Source: Palsa-1248 sp963737835 (lineage in GTDB: Bacteria; Gemmatimonadota; Gemmatimonadetes; Gemmatimonadales; Gemmatimonadaceae). From it: 64,000 nucleotides of DNA. Position numbers and translations under genes: made by a program. The stretch spans positions 2,976,001 to 3,040,000 of the forward strand of contig CAVTUH010000001.1 of NCBI GenBank assembly GCA_963737835.1, read 5' to 3'. Positions 1 through 9,900 of the stretch are shown piece by piece. Numbering within the stretch: position 1 is the first letter of the stretch; each line of letters begins with the position of its first letter. The notes beneath the pieces were generated by a model that saw only the letters and a list, made by a program, of their open reading frames with translations, was not told the DNA's origin and did no database searches.

Positions 1-70
1 GCGATATGTGCTTCACCCAGTATCGAATCGTGGACGCGTGCGTCCTTGCCTTTCTGAAACCGGCCCTGGA

Positions 71-781
71 GTGAGAACCACAGCTCAGCGGATAGCGTGG
101 GCGTGTGGAGGCGCTCTCGTCGCGAGCATCATTGGCTGGGGCCTGTGGTTCGTCCTCGCGTGGTGGAGCTATGGCCAGGCGTCGCGCCGCGGCGTTTCCG
201 ATGCCCTGGTCGACCAGTTCATGCCGCGCTACGAGGTCGTGGAGCAGCACGCAATCGATGTTGCTGCGCCAGCCGCGGTGACTTTCGAAGCCGCGCGGAG
301 CACCGATCTCGAGCGCTCAGACGTCGTGCACGCCGTCTTTGCGCTTCGACGTGCGTTCTTCGCCCAGATGGATTCGGCGACGCCGCACCTCACGCTCGAG
401 AGCCTCCAGGCGATCGGTTGGGGACTTCTCGCCGCGGTGCCTGCGCGCGAGCTCGTGTTCGGCGCGATCACAAAGCCATGGCGGGGCGACGTGCATTTCC
501 GGGCGCTCTCACCCTCAACGTTCGCCGAGTTCGACAGCGCCGGATATGCCAAAATTGTGTGGACGCTGGCGGTCGACTCGCTCGCGCCAGGCCGCTCGCG
601 CTTTCGCACTGAGACGCGAGTCCTGACGACCGACGACGAGTCGCGAGTGCGCTTCCGGCGCTACTGGGCTCTCATGTCACCAGGCATCGTACTCATTCGC
701 TGGCAGGTCCTCCGACTCGTCGACGCCGATGCCGAGCGGCGGGCTCGCATGCCCCGCGACGCGACCGCTGGGCGCTCATGA
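71..781 (+). CDS. Membrane-anchored SRPBCC-like protein
   Basis: Uncharacterised protein of about 236 residues. A GTG start at 71 puts one hydrophobic membrane segment (roughly residues 8-27, rich in Gly, Trp, Leu and Ala) right at the N-terminus; a GTG at 8 in the same frame is also possible. The rest resembles the SRPBCC (START/Bet v1-like) fold used for hydrophobic ligands. The conserved C-terminal stretch RFRRYWALMSPGIVLIR is typical of this bacterial group. Its stop overlaps the next start as ATGA, so the two genes are probably translationally coupled. No catalytic residues can be assigned and the ligand is unknown. Confidence 0.65.
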   Translation: MRTTAQRIAWACGGALVASIIGWGLWFVLAWWSYGQASRRGVSDALVDQFMPRYEVVEQHAIDVAAPAAVTFEAARSTDLERSDVVHAVFALRRAFFAQMDSATPHLTLESLQAIGWGLLAAVPARELVFGAITKPWRGDVHFRALSPSTFAEFDSAGYAKIVWTLAVDSLAPGRSRFRTETRVLTTDDESRVRFRRYWALMSPGIVLIRWQVLRLVDADAERRARMPRDATAGRS

Positions 782-1647
782 TGTACATCCCCCGCCAGTG
801 GCGAACGGCATTCCCGATCACGCTCGTGGCCTGCATCGGCCTGGGAGTCGCGCTCGTGCTGGCTCTCCAACGCGGCCAGCTCTCAGTCGCAGTTGTCTGC
901 GGCGGCGCGATCACCGGGCTACTGTCGGCGATTGCCTGGACGTTGAGGCATTTCGCTCCCCGGGGTTCAGCGGCGCTCGTCGGGCCCGCCGCAGTGCCGG
1001 CGATCCTCCTCTGGCTCATGAGCCCAAGCGCGGGGGTAGCCAGCGTCGGCGTGGCGGCCGGCCTCTTCGCGACCTGGTTCATTATCTACGACTTGGGTAT
1101 CACTGCCAGAGCCAATCGGGAGGTCGTGTCTCGCATCGTGTCGGTCGGCTCTGCCGCCGGTCGCCCGCGGGTGCTGATCGTCTACCACTCCACCCATGGC
1201 CAGTTTCAGCCGATGCTGCAGCGGGCGCTGGCCGAGGGGCTCCAGTCGCAGGGATGGGCGATCGACATGACGACGGCGAGCCGGGCGACGCCGCGCGACT
1301 TATCCGCCTACGATCTCTTGGTGCTTGGCGCGCCCTCCTACAACTGGCAGCCGGCCAGACCGACGCTCAGCTACCTGGATCGGCTCGGCGATCTCAACGG
1401 GATGCCCGTCGCCGTAGTGGTCTCCGGCGGCGGCATGACGGATCGCGCGGCGAAGATCTTATCGGAGCGCGTCACGCGGGCGCGCGGGCGCCTCGTCGAA
1501 GCGCTCGAGGTGTGGAGCACACGATCGAACGTCGAGCACTCGGGCCTCAGTGATCCCCAGGAGATCATGCGACGCGCAGGTGCGCGCCTGGCGCAATCTC
1601 TCGGAAAATGTCGCACGAGCCTACGGGGATCAGGGGTTAGGGACTAG
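778..1647 (+). CDS. Membrane-linked flavodoxin-like protein
   Basis: 289 residues. The first ~110 residues carry three or four hydrophobic segments; the second half is a flavodoxin fold beginning with VLIVYHSTHGQ, matching the FMN phosphate-binding loop of flavodoxin/menaquinone-dependent protoporphyrinogen oxidase-type proteins. Later LLVLGAPSYNW and VVVSGGGMTD fit the other flavin-contacting loops. It probably carries an FMN redox domain on the cytoplasmic side of the membrane; the partner is unknown. The start overlaps the stop of the SRPBCC-like gene by four bases, indicating an operon. The last codons are written in a G-rich repeat (family D), so the C-terminal tail may be recent. Confidence 0.7.
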   Translation: MMYIPRQWRTAFPITLVACIGLGVALVLALQRGQLSVAVVCGGAITGLLSAIAWTLRHFAPRGSAALVGPAAVPAILLWLMSPSAGVASVGVAAGLFATWFIIYDLGITARANREVVSRIVSVGSAAGRPRVLIVYHSTHGQFQPMLQRALAEGLQSQGWAIDMTTASRATPRDLSAYDLLVLGAPSYNWQPARPTLSYLDRLGDLNGMPVAVVVSGGGMTDRAAKILSERVTRARGRLVEALEVWSTRSNVEHSGLSDPQEIMRRAGARLAQSLGKCRTSLRGSGVRD

Positions 1648-1660
1648 GTGTTCGGGAGGG
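1624..1660 (+). repeat. G-rich dispersed repeat (family D)
   Basis: Run of GGGGAT/CAGGGGTTAGGG-type words covering the last codons and the stop of the flavodoxin-like gene. Similar tracts occur at 24073, 40636, 50069, 52960 and 54787. Confidence 0.5.
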
Positions 1661-1781
1661 ATTTGACGTCCAGCGCGAAGCGCGATGGACGTCTTCGGCT
1701 CGGTTGCTAACCTCGGATCCCACGATTGCGGCGGGCTCATCCGTACCCGATATTGGCGGCTTTACGGCCCCTGGGGGGGAT

Positions 1782-3692
1782 GTGGCCTCGAACACGCGGC
1801 GTTTCAGGCGACTCCGACGCTTCGCTCAGAAGCCACGCTTGTTTTGCCTCCTGCTGGCTGCGGCTAGTGCGTGCAGCGGCGGCAATACCGGGCCAAAGGT
1901 GACGATCGACAGCCCCATTGGCGTGACGTTCGATCAGTCGCAGGTCGCTCAGGGCGACACGCTGTCGTGGGTCGTGACGCTCCCGGCCCCGGAAGCTGCG
2001 GTCGCTGGCGACGAGCTTGTGCTCAGTTTCAGCGGGGTGGCTGCTGGCACCGACTCAATTGCCGTTCCGTCCAACATCTCCGGCTTTAGCTTCGTCCTAG
2101 TCGTACCAGCGGGTGTGCCGGACGGGAAACTCAGTCTGACGGTCGACATTCCGGCCGCGAATCAGACGGCGCAGGCGTCGGTGCAGATCAAGGACACCCG
2201 GCCGCCTGTGATCGACTCGGCGGCCGTGCTCGATGGCGTGCCGTTGCCATCCTTCGACGGGCTGGCCGGGAGAGGCGTTCTGCTATTTGCCGCAGGCCTC
2301 ACTGACACGCTACAGCTTTGGGCCTCCGACAACCACGATCTCGCGTGGCTCGGATGGGCGATCGGGCCGCCCATGAATGCGCAGGATTCGATCAGCGTAA
2401 CGGGCGCGAGTGGAAGTGCGCGACTTACCCTGGCGATTCCGGATTCACTCATCGGCAGTGGTGCTCGCGTGACGCTCGTCGCGAGTGACGCTGATGGCAA
2501 CCGTCTGGCATGGCCAATCTTTACCGCATCGATCACCGGGCTCAATCAGCACCCTGTGCGAAGCGTGCCGGTGCTCGACACCATCACGGATCTAGCGATC
2601 GATACGGCTCGCGGCGTGGTCTATCTCGCGCAGCCCGACAGTGGCCGAGTCGCGGTCTTGTCGCTCGCGAGCATGACCTACCAGACCCCGATTTCGTTCG
2701 CCGGGCGGCCGATCTCGGTCGATCTCACCCCCAGCGGCGACTCGCTCTTCGTCGTGCTGGATACGGCCACGTCTCTTGTCGTCGTGCAGCTGGCAGGGAG
2801 CCCGCAAATTGTGGGCACCATTCCGGTGCACCCAAACTTTTACGCTCGGGGCGAGACGATCATCCACCGGGTCCGGGTCGCGGCTGATGGGCACGCAGTG
2901 ATTACGATGGTCACGAGCAACACATCGCCCGGGCGCTACATCGCCGAGCTGCTCGATATGACCACTGATACGACACTCTTGAAGCCCGACACTCAGGACG
3001 ACCCTTTCCCCGTGGCGCCTCCGGCGTTGGCGCGTTCGGGAGACGCGTCGATGGTTTACTCCCCTGGCGACGGGGGGATCTCGTACAACGCCTCGACGCA
3101 CGTCACCGAGGGGGGCGGCGGGGCCTGGAATCCGACGGACCCATTCTCAGTCGCGGTCAGCAACGCGTCGAACGGAGTGGTGATGGTTGGTCACTGGGTC
3201 TCCTTCGGCTGGGGGGGAGGAGGAGTGCTGGGGCTCGACACGCTCTTCGGAGCCACCATTGCTTCCAACGGCACCGCTGCATATGCCGTTGAATCCGCGT
3301 GCGCTCAGGGAGATGCCCTCTGCGCCGACACCGCGCCGGCGATATTGCTGCAGTACGCGATGGGCCCCCCGTACACTCCCGACCCGTTCGATCCGCAAGC
3401 CGGGCTTATTGTGAATCTGTCGTCGCTGCCGCACGTCGCCAGAAGTCTGGTCGTATCGGGAGACAACAAGACGCTGGTCGCTATCGGGACGCACACGCTC
3501 ATGGCGGTGGACCTCACTACGTCGACACCGCCCTCGGCGTCCGTCGTAGCCGGGCGCCGCCGCGTCATGATGGCGCGATCGACGGCACCGGCTGCGCAGC
3601 GTCATCGTTCCGCAATGTCTGCGAATCCTCGGGGTTCGGATACCGCATGGAGCTTGCGATCAATGCTCACGATGCGGGTGCGTCGACGATGA
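1782..3692 (+). CDS. Putative lipoprotein with beta-propeller-like repeats
   Basis: About 636 residues from a GTG at 1782 preceded by GGGGGGA; an ATG at 1704 would add a non-signal-like leader. A hydrophobic signal ends in a lipobox-like LLAAASACSGG, so the mature protein is likely lipid-anchored. Next come Ig-like beta-sandwich sequence (to ~residue 260) and a region resembling YVTN/WD-type propeller blades (IDTARGVVYLAQPDSGRVAV, then SVDLTPSGDSLFVVLD). Function is unknown; this architecture suits surface binding. From about base 3550 the translation turns Arg-rich and loses the earlier composition, while the +2 frame stays protein-like to a stop at 3742, so a frameshift near 3550 is possible but unproven. 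Confidence 0.6.
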   Translation: MASNTRRFRRLRRFAQKPRLFCLLLAAASACSGGNTGPKVTIDSPIGVTFDQSQVAQGDTLSWVVTLPAPEAAVAGDELVLSFSGVAAGTDSIAVPSNISGFSFVLVVPAGVPDGKLSLTVDIPAANQTAQASVQIKDTRPPVIDSAAVLDGVPLPSFDGLAGRGVLLFAAGLTDTLQLWASDNHDLAWLGWAIGPPMNAQDSISVTGASGSARLTLAIPDSLIGSGARVTLVASDADGNRLAWPIFTASITGLNQHPVRSVPVLDTITDLAIDTARGVVYLAQPDSGRVAVLSLASMTYQTPISFAGRPISVDLTPSGDSLFVVLDTATSLVVVQLAGSPQIVGTIPVHPNFYARGETIIHRVRVAADGHAVITMVTSNTSPGRYIAELLDMTTDTTLLKPDTQDDPFPVAPPALARSGDASMVYSPGDGGISYNASTHVTEGGGGAWNPTDPFSVAVSNASNGVVMVGHWVSFGWGGGGVLGLDTLFGATIASNGTAAYAVESACAQGDALCADTAPAILLQYAMGPPYTPDPFDPQAGLIVNLSSLPHVARSLVVSGDNKTLVAIGTHTLMAVDLTTSTPPSASVVAGRRRVMMARSTAPAAQRHRSAMSANPRGSDTAWSLRSMLTMRVRRR

Positions 3693-3871
3693 GCATTGCC
3701 GCAGCGAGCGTGTCCAAGGTGAGTCCCAGAGGCCGGCGATAGTCTGCGGTCTCGCAAAAAAATGAGGCCTGGCTTCCGCGCCGGTGGATCTGCGTCGGTA
3801 CGTAGCCTTTTGTGCTTGCTGTTGGGGAAGCCGGGGGGCATGTTCGACGCTGGCCCTACTCCTTTCCCCAA

Positions 3872-5596
3872 ATGACTCGATCATCGTCTTCTGTACTTTT
3901 AGGCGCGGCCGTCGTCCTCGCCGTCTACGCCGGTCAATCGGGTGCTCAGACGAGCCCCCAAGCAAGCGCATCGCCGCCGACCGCAAAGACCGCGAGCAGG
4001 CCGGACATCAGCGCCGCCGACCTTCGTCGACGCCTTTCCGAGTTTTCCGACGATTCGATGCTGGGCCGCGAGGCGGCGACCGTTGGCAACGTCAAGGCGA
4101 CCGACTACATCGCCCGTGCCGCTCAGCGACTCGGTCTCAAACCAGCCGGCGAGAACGGGACGTATTTCCAGACCGTCGTGATGATCAACCGCTCGATCGA
4201 CACGACTTCGACAATGATCGTCAGCGGTAGACCTGCTGTCTTCGGCCGAGACTGGTTTCCGCTCGCCTCGCGGGGCGGACAATCTCCTGTTCGTCCGAGC
4301 GGGTCGGTGAATGTCCCGGCCGCAGTGTACGGCGGACGCCTTGGCGACTCGACGGTGATGCTGACGCCGGAGCAGAGCAGCGGCCGGATCGTTGTGCTCG
4401 ATGCCTCACTCGGCGCCGGAGGCCGGCCGGTTGCGACATTCCGAGGCGCGCTCGATCACTACCCAGGCGCGGCGGCAATCGCTCTCGCTACGCTCGATCT
4501 GATGACGGCACCGGCATCGCAGGCAGCCAGGCGTCCGCTCCTGGTGCTGCCGCGGGTAGAGGCCGGGCCAGACCCGCGTCCTGTGGGAGTCAGCGTCACC
4601 CAGGCCGAAGCCGCGCGCTTAATGGGCGCACCATTGGCCGGGCTGCGACCCGGCGTGGTGAATCAGGTGGCCGTCGACCTGACTGTTCGCGTGACTGAGG
4701 GTCAGCCGACAGCGCCGGCTCGCAATGTCATCGCCCTGTATCCAGGTGCCGATCCGGTGCTCGGCGGCGAGTACGTTGCACTGGGTGCGCACAGCGATCA
4801 CCTTGGCGTGGCTGCGCACGGCGTCGACGCGGATTCGCTTCGAGCCTGGAACATGGCGCGCTGGAAGATGATGGATCTCGGCAGCGGGCCCGCGCCTACG
4901 CCGGAAGAGCTGGCGACGATCCATGTCAACACGGATTCTCTGCACCGAATCAGGCCTCCGCACCGTGACTCGACCTTCAACGGGGCCGACGACGACGGAT
5001 CGGGGACCGTGTCGCTGCTCGAGATCGCGCAGGCTTTCACGCACTCGCCGGTCAAGCCGAAGCGGTCAATTCTCTTCGTGTGGCACACCGCTGAGGAGAA
5101 GGGTCTGCTCGGTTCGACGTACTACACTGACTACCCGACGGTCCCACGCGACTCCATCGTCGGCCAGCTCAACCTCGACATGGTGGGCCGGGGTGCGGCC
5201 GATGAGTGGACGGGCGGGGGCCCACGGTACCTCATGCTCGTCGGGTCGCGTCGGCTGTCGACCGAGCTCGGGGACATGGTCGAGCGCATCAACACGACCG
5301 AGCCCGAGCCCTTCACCTTCGACTACACGCTAGACGCAAACGGTCATCCGGAGAATGTCTATTGCCGGAGCGACCACTACGAGTATGCTCGCTATGGTAT
5401 ACCGATCGTGTTCTTCACCACCGGTCTGCACGAGGACTATCATCAGGTGACCGATGAGGTCCAATACATCGATTTCGCGCACCTGGCGCGAGTGGATCGG
5501 TTGGTGTTCGACGTCGCCATGCGCGTGGCCAATCTCGACCACAGACTTGTCGTGGACAAACCCAAGCCCGACCCGCACGGCGTCTGCAAGCAGTGA
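3872..5596 (+). CDS. Secreted M28 family metallopeptidase
   Basis: 574 residues from ATG 3872, whose N-terminus is a classic signal peptide ending near AQTS; an upstream in-frame ATG at 3812 would bury it. The C-terminal half has the M28 zinc-aminopeptidase pattern: LGAHSDHLG (first His/Asp ligands, ~305), GADDDGSGT (bridging Asp, ~373), EEKGLLGS (catalytic Glu pair, ~409), LNLDMVGRG (Asp, ~435) and GLHEDYH (last His, ~520). All expected ligands are present. The segment between residues 150 and 300 resembles a protease-associated insert. It probably trims peptides in the periplasm or outside the cell. It stands alone, followed by repeats. Confidence 0.88.
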   Translation: MTRSSSSVLLGAAVVLAVYAGQSGAQTSPQASASPPTAKTASRPDISAADLRRRLSEFSDDSMLGREAATVGNVKATDYIARAAQRLGLKPAGENGTYFQTVVMINRSIDTTSTMIVSGRPAVFGRDWFPLASRGGQSPVRPSGSVNVPAAVYGGRLGDSTVMLTPEQSSGRIVVLDASLGAGGRPVATFRGALDHYPGAAAIALATLDLMTAPASQAARRPLLVLPRVEAGPDPRPVGVSVTQAEAARLMGAPLAGLRPGVVNQVAVDLTVRVTEGQPTAPARNVIALYPGADPVLGGEYVALGAHSDHLGVAAHGVDADSLRAWNMARWKMMDLGSGPAPTPEELATIHVNTDSLHRIRPPHRDSTFNGADDDGSGTVSLLEIAQAFTHSPVKPKRSILFVWHTAEEKGLLGSTYYTDYPTVPRDSIVGQLNLDMVGRGAADEWTGGGPRYLMLVGSRRLSTELGDMVERINTTEPEPFTFDYTLDANGHPENVYCRSDHYEYARYGIPIVFFTTGLHEDYHQVTDEVQYIDFAHLARVDRLVFDVAMRVANLDHRLVVDKPKPDPHGVCKQ

Positions 5597-5910
5597 CGGG
5601 GAAGAGGTCCTACGCGTACGTCAACGCGGTTTGACTCTGGAGCTCGGGAAAGATGCAACCGAACATATCGCAGACGGTTGCCACCCCACACATCAGGGAT
5701 GGAGTTGTAGTCAGAAGGTCCGGTTGGCGCTCGGACCCAGACCACGCCGGGTAGGGGCGACGCAAAGCGTCGCCCGCCGTTCGTCGGCCACACCACACAC
5801 CACATCGGGGATAGCACCCACGTCGACGACCGGTGCATCCGGTGCGGGGATGGAGGGCGACGCATTGCGTCGCCCCTACCCGCCGAATGATGGTTGGGTG
5901 ATCCTCGCCG
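5597..5910. repeat. Intergenic region with an inverted pair of palindromic repeats (family A)
   Basis: This 314-base gap between convergent peptidase genes holds two family A elements in opposite orientation: 5748-5779 (GTAGGGGCGACGC side first) and 5854-5883 (GTCGCCCCTAC side last). Together they could form a stem-loop with a ~75-base loop, which may serve as a bidirectional terminator. I see no gene here. Confidence 0.6.
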
Positions 5911-6804
5911 CTACCGTGCCAGCATCATCATCAACCGTGACACGCGATAGGCCTCCGGCATATCCCGGGCGACGTATGTCACCGTGCGGGGACCCGTTCG
6001 GCGCGCACCGGGGATCATGGCCACGTTGTCGGCGTACCCGGTATTCGTGAACTCAGCGGCGAGCGTGATCGGGGTCGCGACATGGACTGGGTGGATCTCG
6101 TTTCGCCGTGCAAGCGCCTTCCGCACTCCGGCTGCGATCGCCGTACGCGATGCTTGGGGACTGATCGTCCGTGCGGTGTAGCGCGTGAACGCGTCCTTCG
6201 TTATTACGGTTTCGATGCCCGGAATGAAGGTGCGGGCTTGCTCCGCTACCGCACTGTCGCCGGAGATGAACACGACGGGGACGCCGTAGTAGCCAGCCAC
6301 GGCCGCGGACATCCCGTACTCGCCCACCGACACGCCATTGAGCGTCATGTCGACGATGCTGAGTGTATAGGTATGATCGATGACGGCGCCCGCCGTCGAT
6401 GCCCGGGCATGGAACCCGATGCAGATCACGGCGCCAAACGACGAGTCGATCCCTTCCGCCATGCCGAGCGGCGCCGGAGTCCCCGTGATGAGACTCGCGC
6501 GCTGATCCATCTCATCGGCGTGGATGTTGGTGTGAGATCCGTGGCCGTCGTTGATGAGAACGTCCGTCGCCCCAGCATCGAACGCCGCGGCAATGGCGGT
6601 GTTGACCTCTGCCGTCATCAAATGCCGAGCCCATTCGTAATCCGGTCCGGGGGGTCCGAGCTGGTCCATGGCTACGATTCCTGCTACGCCTTCCATATCG
6701 GCCGAGAGGAAGACCTTGAGCGGCCGCTGCGCGGCCGCGTTGGCGTGCAGGACGGCAAACAGGACGGCGGCTGACCCAGCGAGCCAGCGACGAAATCGTG
6801 ACAT
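5911..6804 (-). CDS. Secreted M55 family D-aminopeptidase (DppA-like)
   Basis: 297 residues from the ATG at 6804, which gives a signal peptide ending near ANAAAQ; the longer open frame upstream is Arg-rich and unlikely. M55 peptidases (DppA type) are zinc enzymes releasing N-terminal D-amino acids from peptides. Visible signatures: FLSADMEGVAGI (metal-binding Asp-x-Glu, ~32), INDGHGSHTN (His ligand region, ~90), GFHARA, and GEYGMSAAVAGYYGVPVVF. DppA of Bacillus is cytoplasmic; the signal peptide here suggests envelope or extracellular action, in line with the neighbouring M28 enzyme. It is divergent from the VPS10-type gene across ~170 bases. Confidence 0.85.
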   Translation of the reverse strand: MSRFRRWLAGSAAVLFAVLHANAAAQRPLKVFLSADMEGVAGIVAMDQLGPPGPDYEWARHLMTAEVNTAIAAAFDAGATDVLINDGHGSHTNIHADEMDQRASLITGTPAPLGMAEGIDSSFGAVICIGFHARASTAGAVIDHTYTLSIVDMTLNGVSVGEYGMSAAVAGYYGVPVVFISGDSAVAEQARTFIPGIETVITKDAFTRYTARTISPQASRTAIAAGVRKALARRNEIHPVHVATPITLAAEFTNTGYADNVAMIPGARRTGPRTVTYVARDMPEAYRVSRLMMMLAR

Positions 6805-6973
6805 GGCGATGCTCCGACGGATCGTATGAGTGCGAAGTGCTGACGCTAATCTCCGGCGATTGCGGACCTGTGTCCAGGCGCTGGCGGAGTGTGCTAGAGC
6901 TGTGCTGGCGTCTATCGGCGCGCGTGATCTGAGGGTAATTCTCCCGGCGCCTCGCCACCCTCGGAAACCCGCC

Positions 6974-9900
6974 ATGCTCAACACTCCCAACGCCTCCGCA
7001 TTTACCTCGCGAGCGACACTCGCGGCCGTGCTCCTGCTGACGACGACGGCGACGCCGGTTAGCGACAGCCTCCTCCGCGGGCTGGCCTGGCGGAACATCG
7101 GACCATTCCGCGGCGGACGCGTGTCGGCGGCGTCTGGTGCGATCGGCGAGGCCGGCACCTTCTACGTCGGCCTTCCGGCGGGCGGCGTGTGGAAGACCAC
7201 GAGTGCCGGCGAGACGTGGTTCCCGGTCTTCGACTCCATCACGTCGTCATCGGCCGTGGGCGCCATCGCCGTCGCGCCCTCGAACCCGAGCGTCGTGTAC
7301 GTCGGCATGGGAGACCAGGACGCGACTGGCCTCCAAGAGCTGAACGAAGGTGATGGCGTCTATCGATCGGCCGACGCCGGCAGGACATGGCGCCACCTGG
7401 GCCTCGCCGATTCCAAACGAATTCCCTCGATCGTCGTCGACCCGCGCGATGAGAACGTCATCCTCGTGGCCGCGCTCGGGCCGCAATTCAAGAAGAACGA
7501 GACACGTGGTGTTTACCGAAGCACCGACGGCGGGACGACCTGGACCAAGACGCTGTTCGTGAGCGACTCCACCGGGGTCTCGAAACTCGCGATCGCGCAC
7601 GACCTCCCGCACGTCGTCTTCGCCACGACCACCGTCTTTTACGTGCGACCACTCCTCCCGAGCGGCGTCGACTCTACCCAGCCCCCCGGACCAAAGGCGT
7701 CGACCGGCGGCGGCATCTACAAGTCCGACAATGGTGGCCTCACCTGGCGCGAGCTCACCGGCGGGAACGTACCGCGCATCGACAATCGTACCTCGATCGC
7801 GGTCGCAACGCACACCAACGCCCAGCGGGTTTACGTGGTTACGAACGAGGGACTCTTCCGATCGAACGACGCTGGCGCGACGTGGCGTCAGATGGACTCG
7901 ACCGACAAGCGTATCCGCAACGGACAGGGCGGGTACAATTGCGGCGTCTACGTCGACCCCGGCAATCCCGACGTCGTCTACACGTTCAACACCGCCTCGT
8001 ACAAATCCATCGATGGCGGCGCCACGTTCACGGGCTTCAAAGGCGCGCCGGGTGGCGACGACCCCCAAACGGGCTGGATCGATCCCACTAACGGCCGGCG
8101 CATCCTCCTCGGCTACGACCAAGGCGCCATCGTGTCGCTCGATGGCGGCGCCACCTGGAGTTCCTGGTACAATCAGAGCAGCGAGCAGGTGTACCACATC
8201 TCGGCGGACAAGAGCTTCCCATATTGGGTCTACGCGACCCAACAGGACGCGGGCGCTGTTCGCACCCGCGCCCGAGGCGACCTGGGTGAGATCACTCCCC
8301 TGGACTGGAGCCCGGTGAATGGATGGGAGTGGGGGACGATTGTGCCCGACCCGCTCGACGTCAGCACCGTATACGCGAGTGGCATAGGCCTGAACAGGAT
8401 CAGCGTTCCGACCGGCCAGTGGATCTCGGTGAGTCCCGCCGACGACCCCGCACTCCACCTCAGGGCCTCGTTGTCGGCACCGATCGTCTGGGCACCATGG
8501 AACCCCCACGAGCTCATGGCCGGGTACCAGGTCCTCATGGCAACGGTGGACGGCGGCGCGCACTGGCGCCGGATGAGTCCCGATCTCACCTATCCCACGG
8601 GGGTGACGCCGCCGGCCATCACCGACTCGCTGCCCAAGACCGCGCCGCCGCCAGGGGCGATCGAGACGATCGCCCCGTCGCCGACTGCGAAGGGGACCAT
8701 TTGGGTCGGCACGACGAACGGTCTCATTAAACTCACGAAGGACTCTGGCCAGACGTGGACCGACGTGTCGATCCCGAACATGCCATATCCAGCGCGGGCG
8801 GTGATCGAGAAAGTCGAAGCAGCTCCGTTCGACGCGGCGGAAGCGTACGTGGTGGTGGATCTCATGCTTGCCGGAGACTACGCGCCCCACATTTATCGCA
8901 CCCGCGACTCAGGGAAGCACTGGGAGCCCATCCTCAACGGACTCCCGACCGGCCAGGCGTCCGGGAGCTTCGCGCATGTCGTGCGGGCCGACCCCAAGCG
9001 GGCGGGTCTTCTTTTCGCCGGCACGGAGAGCGGGATGTTCGTCTCCTTCGACGACGGGGACCAGTGGCAATCGCTCCAGCTCAACCTGCCCACGACACCG
9101 TGTCGCGACATCGTCTTCGTCGGGAACGACCTCGTCGTCGGCACTTTCGGACGTGGGATCTGGGTGCTGGACGACTACGCTGTCCTGCGGCAGATGACGA
9201 GCGACGTGGCGCGAGAGCCGGTGCATCTCTTCACGCCGCAGGCCGCCGTCCGCGTGCGACGCAATGTCAACTACAACACGCCGTTCCCGCCGGAAGTGCC
9301 GCACGCATTGAATCCGCTGGAAGGGGTGGTGATTGACTACTGGCTTGCCGCCAAGCCCACCGGTGAGATCACGCTCGACGTGCTCGACTCGACTGGCGCG
9401 CCGATACGACATCTGTCTAGCGTGCCTACGCCCCCGCCCAGCGACGCTGCTCGGCCGCCGAATGCGAACTACTGGATCGCTCCACCGTCACATCTGACGA
9501 CCGACGTCGGCACGAACCGGTCGAGCTGGGACCTGCGCTATGATCCGCCGCCGACGTTCGTGCATACGTTCGAGATCAACGCCAACCCGGGACTCACTCC
9601 CGCGTCGCCGCTGGGCGCGCTCGTCGCGCCGGGCACCTACACGGCAAAGCTTACCGTCGATGGCCGAAGCTACGCCACCAGGGTCACCGTGATCAACGAC
9701 CCACGTTCGCCGGCGACCACGGCCGCCCTGCGCGCTCAGGTTGCGTTCCAGCTCCAACTGGTGCGCGCGATGCGCGTCGCGTACAATGGGTACGCCCACG
9801 CAGCCGCCCTGCGCGGGCAGATGGATTCGCTCGGGTTGAAAGATTCGTCGTCGGCATCGGCGAGAGCGATCGCCGCGCTGCGTGTTCGCCTCGATAGTGT

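Noticed and set aside
7247..8890. 547-residue minus-strand open frame opposite the VPS10-type gene
   Set aside because: Shadow frame; the plus strand shows repeated Asp-box motifs and a signal peptide.
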